From Streptomyces sindenensis (GTDB lineage Bacteria > Actinomycetota > Actinomycetes > Streptomycetales > Streptomycetaceae): a stretch of DNA of 64,000 nucleotides. The stretch spans positions 101,433-165,432 of the forward strand of contig NZ_BMSG01000015.1 of assembly GCF_014649035.1 (NCBI RefSeq), written 5' to 3'. Numbering within the stretch: the first letter of the stretch is position 1; each line of letters starts with the position of its first letter. The translations under genes were made by a program, and so were the position numbers. Under the pieces are notes generated by a model. That model saw only the letters and a list, made by a program, of their open reading frames with translations. It did no database searches and was not told the DNA's origin. Shown in pieces: positions 17,314 through 25,867 of this stretch.

Positions 17314-18326
17314 TCGACGTCCTCGTCGCGGGCGGCGGACCAGCAGGCCTCGCCGCCGCGATCCGGGCCGCCTCCGCGGGCCTGGAAACGGTGGTGATCG
17401 AGCCGCGCACCGCCCCCGTCGACAAGGCGTGCGGCGAGGGCATCATGCCCGGCGGCGTCGCGGCCCTGCGCGACCTCGGCGTGCGGGTGAGGGGCCACGA
17501 ACTGCGCGGCATCCGCTACACCGACGGCCGGCGCAGCGTGGAGGCGGCCTTCCGGGGCGGCCCGGGGGCGGGCGTCCGCCGCACCGAACTCCACACCGCT
17601 CTCCACGGACGCGCCGCCGCCCTCGGCGTACGCACCGTCGCCGCCAAAGTGGGCGAGATCCGGCAGGACGAGCACACCGTCACCGCCGCCGGTCTCACCG
17701 CACGGTGGCTCATCGCCGCCGACGGGCTCCACTCGCCGCTGCGCCGCGCCCTGGGCCTCGACCACCCGGTCCCCGGCCCCGGCCGCTACGGGCTGCGCCG
17801 CCACTACCCGCTCGCCCCCTGGACGGACCACGTCGAGGTGCACTGGTCCCGGCACGGCGAGGCGTACGTGACCCCGGTCGGCGAACGCCTGGTGGGCGTG
17901 GCCGTCCTGAGCCGCGACCGCCGCCCCTACGACCAGCACCTCGCCGCCTTCCCCGCCCTCGCGGACCGCCTCGCGGCCGGCCGGGGCGCCACTCCCGTAC
18001 GCGGGGCCGGTCCGCTGCGTCAGCGGGCGCTGGGCCGACGGGCCGGGCGCGTCCTGCTCGTCGGTGACGCCGCGGGGTACGTGGACGCCCTCACCGGAGA
18101 GGGCATCGCCCTCGCGGTCGCCACCGCGACGGCCGCGGTCGACTGCCTGAGCGCCGGGCGGCCCGAGGACTACCCCCGCCGCTGGGCGCGGGTCACCCGC
18201 CGCTACCGGCTGCTCACCGCGGCCCTGCTGGCCGCCGCGGGACACCCGTCCTCGGGCCGGCTGATCGTCGGCGCGGCCCACCGGGCCCCCGCCGTCTTCG
18301 GCACCGCGGTCCGCGCGCTCCAGTGA
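17310..18326 (+). CDS. FAD-dependent monooxygenase/reductase of the phenolic-lipid operon
   Basis: The product is 338 aa with a GTG start overlapping the previous stop (GTGA). The FAD motif VLVAGGGPAGLAAAIRAASAG is near the N terminus, followed by DKACGEGIMPGGVAAL (the geranylgeranyl-reductase-like subfamily signature) and the second FAD motif RVLLVGDAAGYVDALTGEGIALA. In srsC-like operons this flavoprotein hydroxylates the alkylresorcinol ring, leading to hydroquinone or quinone products. An alternative is isoprenoid chain reduction, which would fit a dihydro-prenyl product made with the adjacent UbiA enzyme. Confidence 0.87.
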   Translation: MIDVLVAGGGPAGLAAAIRAASAGLETVVIEPRTAPVDKACGEGIMPGGVAALRDLGVRVRGHELRGIRYTDGRRSVEAAFRGGPGAGVRRTELHTALHGRAAALGVRTVAAKVGEIRQDEHTVTAAGLTARWLIAADGLHSPLRRALGLDHPVPGPGRYGLRRHYPLAPWTDHVEVHWSRHGEAYVTPVGERLVGVAVLSRDRRPYDQHLAAFPALADRLAAGRGATPVRGAGPLRQRALGRRAGRVLLVGDAAGYVDALTGEGIALAVATATAAVDCLSAGRPEDYPRRWARVTRRYRLLTAALLAAAGHPSSGRLIVGAAHRAPAVFGTAVRALQ

Positions 18327-18455
18327 GGTCGCGGCGGCGTGTGCCGCGGGCCGCCCGCTCGAATGGCAGGGTCCCCGGTTCCGGCTTAACGTCGATCGGG
18401 TGAACGCCCGCGCTCACGCCGGGCACTGTCCTCGGCACGAGAGACGAACTCCATC

Positions 18456-20150
18456 ATGACGGGCTCCCGCGCGACACCCACGGCCACGGCACCCGACCGG
18501 CACCGGAGTGGACTGGCGCTGCTGGTCATCGCCTCGTGCCAGCTGATGGTGGTGCTCGACGTCACCATCGTCAACATCGCCCTGCCGCACATGCAGAAGG
18601 ACCTGGGGTTCTCCACCGAGAACCTGTCGTGGGTCGTCAACGCGTACACGCTGACCTTCGGCGGGCTGCTGCTGCTCGGCGGGCGCCTCGGCGACATCCT
18701 CGGCCGCCGCAGGGTCTTCATCTTCGGCGTGCTCCTCTTCGTCTTCGCCTCGCTGCTCGGCGGACTCTCCCAGGAGGGCTGGCAGTTGCTGGCAGCCCGC
18801 TCCCTCCAGGGCGTCGGCGGCGCGATCGCCTCGCCGACCGCCCTGTCGCTGATCACCACCACCTTCCGCGAGGGCCCCGAACGCAACCGCGCGTTCGGGG
18901 TGTTCGCCGGTGTCTCGGCGGGCGGCAGCGCGATCGGGCTGCTCGCCGGCGGAATGCTGGTGGAGTGGCTGGACTGGCGGTGGGTCCTGTTCGTCAACGT
19001 CCCGATCGGCCTGCTGATCGCCTTCGCGACCCCGCGTTTCATCCCGGAGTCCGAACGCCGTCCGGGCCACTTCGACGTCATCGGCGCGCTCACCTCGACA
19101 GCCGGCATGGTGCTGCTCGTCTACGGCTTCATCCGCGCCTCCGAGGACGGCTGGACCGACGAGCTCACCCTCGGCTCGTTCGCGGCCGCCGTGGTGCTCC
19201 TCGCGGTCTTCATCATGATCGAGCGCGGCTCGAAACAGCCCATCACCCCTCTGTGGATGTTCCGCGACCGCAATCGCGCCGGGTCGTACGCGATGATGCT
19301 CAGCCTCGCCGCAGCGTTGTTCGGGATGTTCTTCTTCCTGACCCTCTTCGTGCAGAACGTGCTCGAATTCAGCCCGCTGCGGGCCGGGCTCGCCTTCCTG
19401 CCGGTCAGCGCCGTCATCGCGGTGAGCGCCGGCCTGACCTCCCAACTGCTGCCCCGCTGGGGCCCCAAACCCTTCATGGTGGTGGGCGCGCTCCTGGCGG
19501 CCGTCGGCCTCGGCTGGCTGACGCTGACCGACGTCCACAGCTCCTACCTCGGCTCGATCCTCGGCCCGATGCTCGTCTTCGGCTTCGGCATGGGCATGCA
19601 GTTCGTCTCCCTGACCCTGATGGCCGTCTCCGGCGTCGCCCCGAAGGAGGCGGGCGCCGCCTCCGGCATCCTCAACGCCACCCAGCAGGTCGGCGGCTCG
19701 CTGGGGCTGTCGATCCTGGTCACGACGTTCGGCAAGGCCAGCCGCAACGAGGCGGCCGACCAGGTGCCGAAGTTTCTCGAGCAGGCCACGCCCGCCCAGA
19801 AACTGGAGTTCCGGAGGACCGAGGTGCTGCCCCCGCCCTGGGGCGCCGAAGTGCTCACCTCGGGCGTCTCCAGCGCCTTCGTCGTCGCGGCCTGCTTCGC
19901 CGTGCTCGCCGCCCTGGTCGCCCTGTTCGTCATCCAGGTCCGGCCCGCCGACCTGGCCCGCCTCCAGGGCGGCGCGACGCCGCTCGCCGCGGAGGGGGCG
20001 GGCCAGGGCGAAGCGGAGGAACCGACGTCCGGCGCGGGCGCCGTCCGAACCGACCCGGACGCACCACCACCCGGCCCGGACGATCCACGGACCGGTCCGG
20101 ACGATCCAGGGACCGATCCGGACACCGACCGACCCGCGAAAGGGCTGTGA
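18456..20150 (+). CDS. MFS drug exporter, DHA2 (EmrB/QacA) family, 14 TM
   Basis: The product is 564 aa. The N-terminal motif D in MVVLDVTIVNIALPHM and the loop motif GGRLGDILGRRR define DHA2 transporters; about 14 hydrophobic segments are seen. A proton-driven export of hydrophobic drugs or natural products is expected. The C-terminal 60 residues are a cytoplasmic Pro/Asp/Gly tail (GPDDPRTGPDDPGTDPDTD) encoded by tandem DNA repeats at 20075-20117. No TetR regulator is adjacent. It could export the product of the upstream phenolic-lipid operon, but this is only neighbourhood inference. Confidence 0.92.
   Translation: MTGSRATPTATAPDRHRSGLALLVIASCQLMVVLDVTIVNIALPHMQKDLGFSTENLSWVVNAYTLTFGGLLLLGGRLGDILGRRRVFIFGVLLFVFASLLGGLSQEGWQLLAARSLQGVGGAIASPTALSLITTTFREGPERNRAFGVFAGVSAGGSAIGLLAGGMLVEWLDWRWVLFVNVPIGLLIAFATPRFIPESERRPGHFDVIGALTSTAGMVLLVYGFIRASEDGWTDELTLGSFAAAVVLLAVFIMIERGSKQPITPLWMFRDRNRAGSYAMMLSLAAALFGMFFFLTLFVQNVLEFSPLRAGLAFLPVSAVIAVSAGLTSQLLPRWGPKPFMVVGALLAAVGLGWLTLTDVHSSYLGSILGPMLVFGFGMGMQFVSLTLMAVSGVAPKEAGAASGILNATQQVGGSLGLSILVTTFGKASRNEAADQVPKFLEQATPAQKLEFRRTEVLPPPWGAEVLTSGVSSAFVVAACFAVLAALVALFVIQVRPADLARLQGGATPLAAEGAGQGEAEEPTSGAGAVRTDPDAPPPGPDDPRTGPDDPGTDPDTDRPAKGL
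20075..20117 (+). repeat. two imperfect 21-22 bp direct repeats inside the MFS gene tail
   Basis: The unit CCGGACGATCCACGGACCGG occurs twice in tandem with two changes and a partial third copy, encoding the acidic Pro-Asp repeats of the transporter tail. Slippage could change tail length between strains. Confidence 0.7.
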
Positions 20151-20153
20151 CCC

Positions 20154-20618
20154 ATGGACTGGACCCTCGAAGTGATCGTGCTTCCCGTCACCGACATCGA
20201 CCGGGCCCGGGACTTCTACCGGGACAAGCTCGGCTTCCACGTCGACATCGACGACGAGGTGATGCCGGGCGCCCGCGTGGTCCAGCTGACGCCGCCCGGC
20301 TCCGGCTGTTCGATCGCCCTCACCGACGGACTGCCCAACCCCACGGGAACCCCGCAGCCCGGCACGTACCACGGCCTCCAGCTCTGCGTCACCGACATCG
20401 CCGCGGCCCACGCAGAACTCGTCGGCCGGGGCGTCGAGGTCTCCGAGCCGCAGCGGTACGCCCCCGACGACGGGGCGACCTTCATGCACTTCACCGACCC
20501 GGACGGCAACGGCTGGGCGGTGCAGGAGTACCGCCGCCGGAAGACCGAACCCCTGTACAAGCTCCTCGCCGACCAGGCCGCCGGGAACGGATCGAACGCG
20601 GGGGACACGGTGGGGTGA
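20154..20618 (+). CDS. VOC-superfamily (glyoxalase/bleomycin-resistance-like) protein
   Basis: The product is 154 aa with the two beta-alpha-beta-beta-beta modules of the vicinal-oxygen-chelate fold. The first begins LEVIVLPVTDIDRARDFYRDKLGF; the second has GLQLCVTDIAAAHAELVGRG and ends in HFTDPDGNGWAVQEYR, with the usual C-terminal metal-site Glu. It starts three bases after the MFS stop, so the two are likely cotranscribed. Members bind or modify small molecules, including drug sequestration, which fits an exporter partner. Substrate unknown. Confidence 0.87.
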   Translation: MDWTLEVIVLPVTDIDRARDFYRDKLGFHVDIDDEVMPGARVVQLTPPGSGCSIALTDGLPNPTGTPQPGTYHGLQLCVTDIAAAHAELVGRGVEVSEPQRYAPDDGATFMHFTDPDGNGWAVQEYRRRKTEPLYKLLADQAAGNGSNAGDTVG

Positions 20619-20713
20619 ACCGGATGTGGAGGTGGATCGCGCCCCGTCCGGTCCACCAGAATGCTCCCCGTATCGAGTGCAGAGATCCATCAGCGCAAGG
20701 GAGCGGCATCCAC

Positions 20714-21112
20714 ATGGGCGCCAACGCAGACATGGTGGCCTTCGTCCGGGCGCGGCTCGCCGACGAGGAACACGTCGCACTGGCCGCCGGCGGGGACCGA
20801 TGGCGGTGCCCGGCCGACGTGCCGGGCGAGGTCCACGACCGCACCGGCGGAGTGGCGTTCACGGTGCGCGGCCGGGGCTTCGACCAGCACATCGCCCTCC
20901 AGAACCCCGCGCGGACCCTGGAGCGCATCGAGACGAACCGCGTCATGCTGGGCGAGTACATCGAGGTGGCCGACCTGGACACCGACCGCCCGGCCGAGGA
21001 CTTCCGCTCCGGCCGTGCGGTTGGCCTGGGCTTCGCCGTACGGCAGCTCGCCGCCGAGTACGCGGGCCACCCGGACTACCAGGCACGCTGGCTTCCCCGG
21101 TTCATCCAGTAG
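20714..21112 (+). CDS. DUF6221 family protein
   Basis: The product is 132 aa. It has the pattern of the Streptomyces DUF6221 family as I remember it: MVAFVRARLADEEHVALAAG at the N terminus, a helix with NPARTLERIETNRVMLGEY, and the ending LAAEYAGHPDYQARWLPRF. No catalytic motif is visible and the role is unknown. AAGGGAG lies about 11 bases ahead of the ATG. It stands alone between the VOC gene and the cold-shock gene. Confidence 0.75.
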   Translation: MGANADMVAFVRARLADEEHVALAAGGDRWRCPADVPGEVHDRTGGVAFTVRGRGFDQHIALQNPARTLERIETNRVMLGEYIEVADLDTDRPAEDFRSGRAVGLGFAVRQLAAEYAGHPDYQARWLPRFIQ

Positions 21113-21256
21113 TCCGATGTCGCCTGAACGGGCGGTGGCCACGGTCGTACCAGCCGGTGACCTTGAGGATGATCCACGCCAAAATGGCGTTGCTCTCTGG
21201 TGAGGAGTGATCCCGCCGTGTAGCGTCGCCGACAGATGTCGTGGTTCGCAGTACCT

Positions 21257-21280
21257 GCCCGCGCCTGGCGCGGGCGTTTT
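21257..21280 (+). promoter_or_regulatory. hairpin with U-run in the leader of the cold-shock gene
   Basis: GCCCGCGC and GCGCGGGC form an 8-bp stem with a 3-base loop, followed directly by GTTTT. It lies about 80 bases ahead of the cold-shock ATG inside a 248-bp non-coding region. It may be an attenuator or a temperature-responsive leader element, or simply the end of an upstream short transcript. Confidence 0.5.
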
Positions 21281-21360
21281 GCTGTGCAGTGCCTGAGAAC
21301 CAGGGCGATCACCTCCGGGTCCGCGCGGTGCGGATCCGTTTACTGCTGAGAGGTACAGGC

Positions 21361-21564
21361 ATGGCCAGCGGAACCGTCAAGTGGTTCAACTCGGAAAAGG
21401 GCTTCGGCTTCATCGCGCAGGACGGCGGCGGCCCCGACGTCTTCGCGCACTACTCCAACATCAACTCCACCGGCTTCCGTGAGCTCCAGGAAGGCCAGGC
21501 GGTGACCTTCGACATCACCCAGGGCCAGAAGGGCCCGCAGGCGGAGAACATCACCACCGCCTGA
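21361..21564 (+). CDS. cold-shock domain protein (CspA family)
   Basis: The product is 67 aa. Both RNA-binding motifs are present: RNP1-like KGFGFIAQD and RNP2-like DVFAHYSNI. The start MASGTVKWFNSEKGFGFI is typical of Streptomyces Csp proteins. It acts as a single-stranded nucleic-acid chaperone in the cytoplasm. AGAGG precedes the ATG. The long leader carries a hairpin with a U-run (21257-21280), and a very strong hairpin ends the transcript. Confidence 0.97.
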   Translation: MASGTVKWFNSEKGFGFIAQDGGGPDVFAHYSNINSTGFRELQEGQAVTFDITQGQKGPQAENITTA

Positions 21565-21579
21565 TCCGGGTTGGACCGA

Positions 21580-21620
21580 CCCTGGAGCCCCGGAGCGCGA
21601 CGCGCTCCGGGGCTCCAGGG
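21580..21620 (+). terminator. terminator after the cold-shock gene
   Basis: A perfect 20-base inverted repeat beginning CCCTGGAGCCCCGG with a one-base centre lies 15 bases after the stop. Confidence 0.9.
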
Positions 21621-21777
21621 CGTTGCGGGCCGATGGGCCGATGGACTGATGGCCCGATGGGCCGGCGGGGCGGGCTGGCCACGATCCGGGGATTGGGGTG
21701 CCGCGCCGTGGGTACGCGGTGGCTCGCGAACCCAACGCCCCTGGAAATCCCTGGGAGCGAGAACGGAGGGCAGACCC

Positions 21778-21906
21778 ATGCTGAAGGCCATCGCGGACGT
21801 GCTTCGCTCCATCGGAGGAGCCATCGCCACCGTGGTCACGTTGCCCTTCCGGGCGCTCGCGCGGTTGTTCGGCGGCGCGTCGAGCAGCGCGCGCGGACAC
21901 CACTGA
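21778..21906 (+). CDS. LPFR-motif small protein
   Basis: The product is 42 aa: an amphipathic helix MLKAIADVLRSIGGAIATVV followed by TLPFRALARLFGGA and a His/Ser/Gly tail. Small proteins with this LPFR motif recur in Streptomyces and are probably membrane-associated; function is not known to me. The ribosome site ACGGAGGG and a 26-bp hairpin right after the stop support a real, separately transcribed gene. The 150 bp before it contain repeated GATGGGCC words. Confidence 0.75.
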   Translation: MLKAIADVLRSIGGAIATVVTLPFRALARLFGGASSSARGHH

Positions 21907-21908
21907 AC

Positions 21909-21966
21909 GCCACGGCATGCCGGTGTCCCGGCCCTTCGCAGGGCCGGGACACCGGCATGCCGTGGC
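21909..21966. terminator. 26-bp perfect-stem bidirectional terminator
   Basis: A perfect 26-base inverted repeat beginning GCCACGGCATGCCGG with the loop TTCGCA lies between the convergent LPFR gene and the hypothetical gene at 21992. It can terminate both. Confidence 0.9.
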
Positions 21967-21991
21967 GTCGTGCAGGGGCGGAGGAGACAGG

Positions 21992-22240
21992 TCAGTCCGT
22001 CGCCTCGTTCGGGGCGGGGTGCTCCTCCGGGTGCGCGCCCGCGTTGCGCGGCTCGTTCCGCCCGGCGCCCGCCTCGTCCAGCTCGGGCCCGTCGTTCTGG
22101 CGGGCCACCCGGTCCGGCACCGGTATGTCGAGAGCGTCCTCGCCCTCCTGGTTCTGCTGGTCCGGCATGTCCGCCGGTACGGGGGGCGGGCTGCCGGAAG
22201 CTCCGGTGTAGGCGGTGCCTTCCGGCCTGCGGTCGGTCAT
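21992..22240 (-). CDS. small acidic hydrophilic protein, unknown
   Basis: The product is 82 aa, lacks hydrophobic segments and is rich in Pro, Glu, Asp and Asn (MTDRRPEGTAYTGASGSPPP ... EEHPAPNEATD). It is probably disordered. The ribosome site GGAAGGAAGC four bases before the ATG and the converging terminator make it credible. I do not recognise a family; it may be a stress-related hydrophilin-like protein. Confidence 0.6.
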   Translation of the reverse strand: MTDRRPEGTAYTGASGSPPPVPADMPDQQNQEGEDALDIPVPDRVARQNDGPELDEAGAGRNEPRNAGAHPEEHPAPNEATD

Positions 22241-22598
22241 GAGAGCTTCCTTCCGTACGGCCCCGGAGCGCCCGGGGAGGAGTGATGCGCTCAGGTGGGT
22301 ACCCGCTGCCGGGCGAAGCAGTCACCCGGTCCGACGAGGCGGGGGACACAGGGGCGCGGCCTTTCGCGCCACGCTCCGGGGCGGCGGATGAGAAGGTGCG
22401 GGGCCCGTGCGATCCGGCCATATTGGGAGCTCCGGGCCACCGGTCCGGCACGTGCCGCGCGAGTCGGCGGTGGAAGCGGCGTCCGCGGAGTGTGATCGCC
22501 CCGGGCGTGGGTACCCGGGGCGATGCCCCATCCGGGCAACACGTCGCCCCCACTCGGTCGCGACATCACCCGACCGACCCCGCGGAAGGAAGCCCCGC
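22241..22598. other. intergenic region with hairpin, no gene seen
   Basis: This 358-bp stretch lies between divergent genes. It holds a hairpin at 22495-22524 (ATCGCCCCGGG and complement, 8-base loop) about 75 bases ahead of the DUF5133 gene, which may be a leader element or terminator. No open frame here has good codon use. Confidence 0.5.
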
Positions 22599-22826
22599 AT
22601 GCTGATGGCCCACCCCACAGTTCTGCGCAATCTGATCGAGCAGTACGAGGCCCTGCGTGTGCTGCACGCCGAGAACGGCGGCCAGGAGGCCCGGCAGCGC
22701 ATGGACGACGTGGCGTACACGCTGTGCGTGTCGACCGGCACGAGCGACGTGGACAGCGCGCTGGTCGCCGCTCGCCACCGGTTGCCCGGCGCCCGCCCCG
22801 AGGACGACTCCGTCCTGTCCGCCTGA
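22599..22826 (+). CDS. DUF5133 domain protein
   Basis: The product is 75 aa and starts MLMAHPTVLRNLIEQYEALR, the signature of the Streptomyces DUF5133 family; a short helical segment VAYTLCVSTGTSDVDSALVAARHRL follows. The role is unknown, but family members often sit near redox or antibiotic regulatory genes. CGGAAGGA precedes the ATG. It is 27 bases upstream of the YbdK-type ligase and is probably cotranscribed. Confidence 0.82.
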   Translation: MLMAHPTVLRNLIEQYEALRVLHAENGGQEARQRMDDVAYTLCVSTGTSDVDSALVAARHRLPGARPEDDSVLSA

Positions 22827-22853
22827 CCTGCCGAGCGTCGAAGGGGAGGCCCC

Positions 22854-23945
22854 GTGGTCCGCACGGTGGGAGTCGAGGAAGAACTGCTGCTGGTCGACGA
22901 GGACAGCGGCGAGGCCCGGGCGCTGTCCTCGGCGGTGCTGGCGATCGCCGAGAAGGACACGGCCGGGGAGTCGCCGTTCGAGCCGGAGCTGCACCGTCAG
23001 CAGCTGGAGTTCTCCACACACCCCTGCGCCGATATGGGCGAACTCGCCCACGCGGTCCACCGGTGGCGCGCCCAGGCGGTCCGGCACGCCGCCGACGCCG
23101 GGGCGTCGGTCGTCGCCCTGGCGACCTCCCCGCTCCCGGTCAGCCCGAAGATCGGCACGGGGGAGCGGTACCGGTGGCTGGCGGAGCGCTTCGGCCTCAC
23201 CGCCCAGGAGCAGCTGACCTGCGGCTGCCACGTCCACGTCTCGGTGGCCTCGGACGAGGAGGGCGTCGCCGTGCTCGACCGGGTGCGCTGCTGGCTGCCC
23301 GTCCTGCTCGCGCTGAGCGCCAACTCACCGTTCTGGCAGGGGCAGGACAGCCAGTACAGCAGCTACCGCAGCCAGGTGTGGGGTCGGTGGCCCTCGGCCG
23401 GTCCGGTGGACGTCCACGGCTCCGCCGAGGCGTACCGTGCCGGCGTGCGGGCCCTGGTCGCCACCGGAGTGCTCAAGGACGAGGGGATGGTCTATTTCGA
23501 CGCCCGCCTCTCGCACCGCTACCCCACGGTGGAGGTCAGGATCGCGGACGTCTGTCTGGACCCGGCCGACACCGTGCTGCTGGCCACCCTGGCACGGGGC
23601 CTGGTGGAGACGGCCGCCCGGGAGTGGCGGGCCGGTGAGCCGCCGTCGGGGGCCGGTACGTCCCTGCTGCGCGCGGCCTCCTGGCAGGCGGGCCGCTCGG
23701 GCCTGGAGGGCCGGCTGGTCCACCCCCGGACCTGGCGGCCGGAGCCCGCGCCCGATGTCCTCGCGGCCCTGCTGGACCATGTGCGGGACGCCCTGGAGGA
23801 CAGTGGCGACCTGGAAGCCGCGGAGAAGGCCGTGGCCACCGTGGTCCGGCGGGGGAACGGGGCACGGATCCAGCGCGAGACCCTGGCACGGACCGGGAGC
23901 CTGCGCGACACGGTGGCCGAATGCGTCCGCATCACGGCCGGATGA
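22854..23945 (+). CDS. YbdK-family carboxylate-amine ligase (glutamate--cysteine ligase type 2 fold)
   Basis: The product is 363 aa, matching the family. It begins VRTVGVEEELLLVDEDSGEA, the ATP-grasp-like GCS2 N-terminal signature, and has LTCGCHVHVS and RYPTVEVRIADVCLDPADTVLL further on. Enzymes of this family ligate glutamate to cysteine weakly or make other gamma-glutamyl-type amides; many actinobacterial copies have no known substrate. The GTG start follows GAAGGGGAGG. Confidence 0.9.
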   Translation: MVRTVGVEEELLLVDEDSGEARALSSAVLAIAEKDTAGESPFEPELHRQQLEFSTHPCADMGELAHAVHRWRAQAVRHAADAGASVVALATSPLPVSPKIGTGERYRWLAERFGLTAQEQLTCGCHVHVSVASDEEGVAVLDRVRCWLPVLLALSANSPFWQGQDSQYSSYRSQVWGRWPSAGPVDVHGSAEAYRAGVRALVATGVLKDEGMVYFDARLSHRYPTVEVRIADVCLDPADTVLLATLARGLVETAAREWRAGEPPSGAGTSLLRAASWQAGRSGLEGRLVHPRTWRPEPAPDVLAALLDHVRDALEDSGDLEAAEKAVATVVRRGNGARIQRETLARTGSLRDTVAECVRITAG

Positions 23946-24021
23946 GCCCCCGCCGCCCCCGTCGCGGCGGGACGACCGCATGAACAGCCGAACACCCGAC
24001 ATCGCAGGAACGGAGCAGTCC

Positions 24022-24585
24022 ATGTCCACCACCGCTCTCGACGACCGCCGGATCCTGGCCGTCGTCACCAATTACGGCGTCGAGCAGGACGAACTCGTCG
24101 TCCCCGTGAAGCACCTGCGCGACCACGGGGCGCAGGTCAGCGTGGCGGCGGTCTCCTCCGACACGATCCAAACCCTCATCGGCGACCGCGATCCCGGAAA
24201 GACCATGCGGCCCGACCTCACGCTCGACGACGTCGACCCCGCCGCGTACGACCTCCTCCTCGTCCCGGGCGGCACGCTGAACGCCGACTCGCTGCGGCTG
24301 GAGGACGCCACCACCCGGATCGTCAGTTCGTTCGCCGCCTCCGGCCGGCCGGTGGCCGCCATCTGCCACGGGCCGTGGGCGTTGGTCGAGGGCGGCTACG
24401 TCCGGGGCAAGACGCTGACCTCGTACGCCTCGCTGCGGACCGACATCACCAACGCGGGCGGCACCTGGGTCGACAAGCCGGTGATCCGCGACGACGCCGA
24501 GGGGTGGCCGCTGATCACCTCCCGGAACCCCGGAGACCTCGACGACTTCCTCGGCGAGATCGACGCCGTGCTCGCCGAGGGCTGA
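24022..24585 (+). CDS. DJ-1/PfpI-family glutamine amidotransferase-like protein
   Basis: The product is 187 aa. The nucleophile elbow is AAICHGPWALVEGG (Cys-His pair), with the upstream Glu-like region and LLLVPGGTLNADSLRL typical of PfpI/YhbO proteins. These act as protein or nucleotide deglycases, glyoxalases or stress chaperones. A GGAG eight bases ahead supports the ATG at 24022; an in-frame ATG at 23980 is an alternative adding 14 residues. It follows the YbdK gene by 76 bases and may share its transcript. Confidence 0.9.
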   Translation: MSTTALDDRRILAVVTNYGVEQDELVVPVKHLRDHGAQVSVAAVSSDTIQTLIGDRDPGKTMRPDLTLDDVDPAAYDLLLVPGGTLNADSLRLEDATTRIVSSFAASGRPVAAICHGPWALVEGGYVRGKTLTSYASLRTDITNAGGTWVDKPVIRDDAEGWPLITSRNPGDLDDFLGEIDAVLAEG

Positions 24586-24620
24586 GACGGCCGCCCCTGG
24601 CCCCCGCGGGGGCTCGGCCC

Positions 24621-25649
24621 TCAGTCCAGCGTCTGCGTCACCTCGCTGCGGGTGGCGGTGTGCACGACCCGGCACCGTGCCCCGTTGACGAGCGGCAGGT
24701 ACGGCGGCACATGGCCGCACTCGACGTCGGCGACGATCGGCACGTTCAACGGCCCGAGGGCGTCCAGCACGGCCTCGGGCTGGGTGAGCGAGGGGGTGTC
24801 CGGGGCGGAAGTGCGGCCCACGAGCACGGCGTTGGCCGCGTCGAAGAAGCCGGCCAGGCGCAACCCGTGCAGATAGCGGCAGATCGCGAACGCGTCGTCA
24901 CCGGCGGCCTCCACGTACACGAGAAGCCCCTCCGGGGCGTGGGCCCGGGCGAACGCCGAGGCGTCGAGGTACGGCGTTCCCGTGAGGTTGCACAGCATCT
25001 CGACGCAGCCGCCGATCAGCCGCCCCTCGACGTCCACGTCGCCGCCGCCGTCCAGCCGGGTCCACCGGCCCGGGACGTCGAGCGTGAGCGTACGGGCGTC
25101 GGGGTGCGCGGCCCAGTCGTCCCAGCCCGAGGCCCGGTGCCGCTGCGGCGGGATCTGGGTGAAACGGTGGCCCGGCGGGGCGGCGACGATGCCGAACCAG
25201 GACTCCAGGCCCTCGGGGACCCGGTACGGGGTGTCCATGAGGTTGTTCCCGTGCACGGTCGCCACCCCGGTGAGCAGGGTCAGCGGCGTCATCACCGTCG
25301 ACATGTCCGAGTAGCCCACCACCCAGGTCGGCTCCGCCGCCCGCACCGCCTCCCAGTCGATCAGCGGCAGCAGGTCGATGGCGGTCTCCCCGCCCCACGG
25401 CGGAACCACGGCGCGGATGCCGGGATCCGTCAGCATCGCCGTCAACTCGGCCGCCCGCTCGGCCGCGGGCGCGCTGACGTGCCCGGACCCGTCCATGCAC
25501 CGGCCGACGACGACCTCGTACCCCCGCGCCTCCACCTCGCGCACCGCCACGGCGAGCCGCTCACGCAGTTCGTCGGGCACTCCGCTCGAAGGGGAGGTGA
25601 CGCCGACGCGTTCACCGGGGCGCAGGGTGCGCGGGTATCGAACTGGCAT
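24621..25649 (-). CDS. S66-family LD-carboxypeptidase / MccF-like peptidase
   Basis: The product is 342 aa. The catalytic Ser is in VVGYSDMSTVM, the oxyanion region in VPPWGGETAIDLLPL, and the later Glu and His elements in LLVYVEAAGDD and ECGHVPPYLPLVNGA. Family members cut LD-peptide bonds of peptidoglycan or cleave microcin C-type toxic conjugates. The size and VHGNNLMDTPY segment resemble the MccF-like branch, so a detoxifying role is as likely as wall recycling. It is convergent with the PfpI gene. Confidence 0.85.
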   Translation of the reverse strand: MPVRYPRTLRPGERVGVTSPSSGVPDELRERLAVAVREVEARGYEVVVGRCMDGSGHVSAPAAERAAELTAMLTDPGIRAVVPPWGGETAIDLLPLIDWEAVRAAEPTWVVGYSDMSTVMTPLTLLTGVATVHGNNLMDTPYRVPEGLESWFGIVAAPPGHRFTQIPPQRHRASGWDDWAAHPDARTLTLDVPGRWTRLDGGGDVDVEGRLIGGCVEMLCNLTGTPYLDASAFARAHAPEGLLVYVEAAGDDAFAICRYLHGLRLAGFFDAANAVLVGRTSAPDTPSLTQPEAVLDALGPLNVPIVADVECGHVPPYLPLVNGARCRVVHTATRSEVTQTLD

Positions 25650-25784
25650 GCGGTGGATTCTGGCACAGCACGCCCGCGCCGCGTCAGCGCGATTCGGGGG
25701 TCTGCGCCGGATGGTGGAGGGCCGGGCCGACGCTGTTCCGGCGGCCCATGCCCGAGGCCGTCTCGAACCGCCGCACGCGGAAGG

Positions 25785-25798
25785 TTAGGCTGGCCTAA
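25785..25798. promoter_or_regulatory. iron box (DmdR/IdeR operator)
   Basis: TTAGGCTGGCCTAA is a perfect 6+2+6 palindrome within AAGGTTAGGCTGGCCTAAG, an excellent match to the actinobacterial iron-box consensus. It lies 70 bp ahead of the siderophore-interacting protein start, so expression should rise under iron limitation. Confidence 0.88.
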
Positions 25799-25867
25799 GT
25801 CAATTCGGTTCTCTCGCCCCCGCGGCGAGGCGCTCAGGCCGACCACGCGTACGAAGGGGCAGTGTCC

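Noticed and set aside
18414..20780. Long minus-strand open frame opposite the MFS exporter
   Set aside because: No hydrophobic or conserved segments; transporter motifs are on the plus strand.
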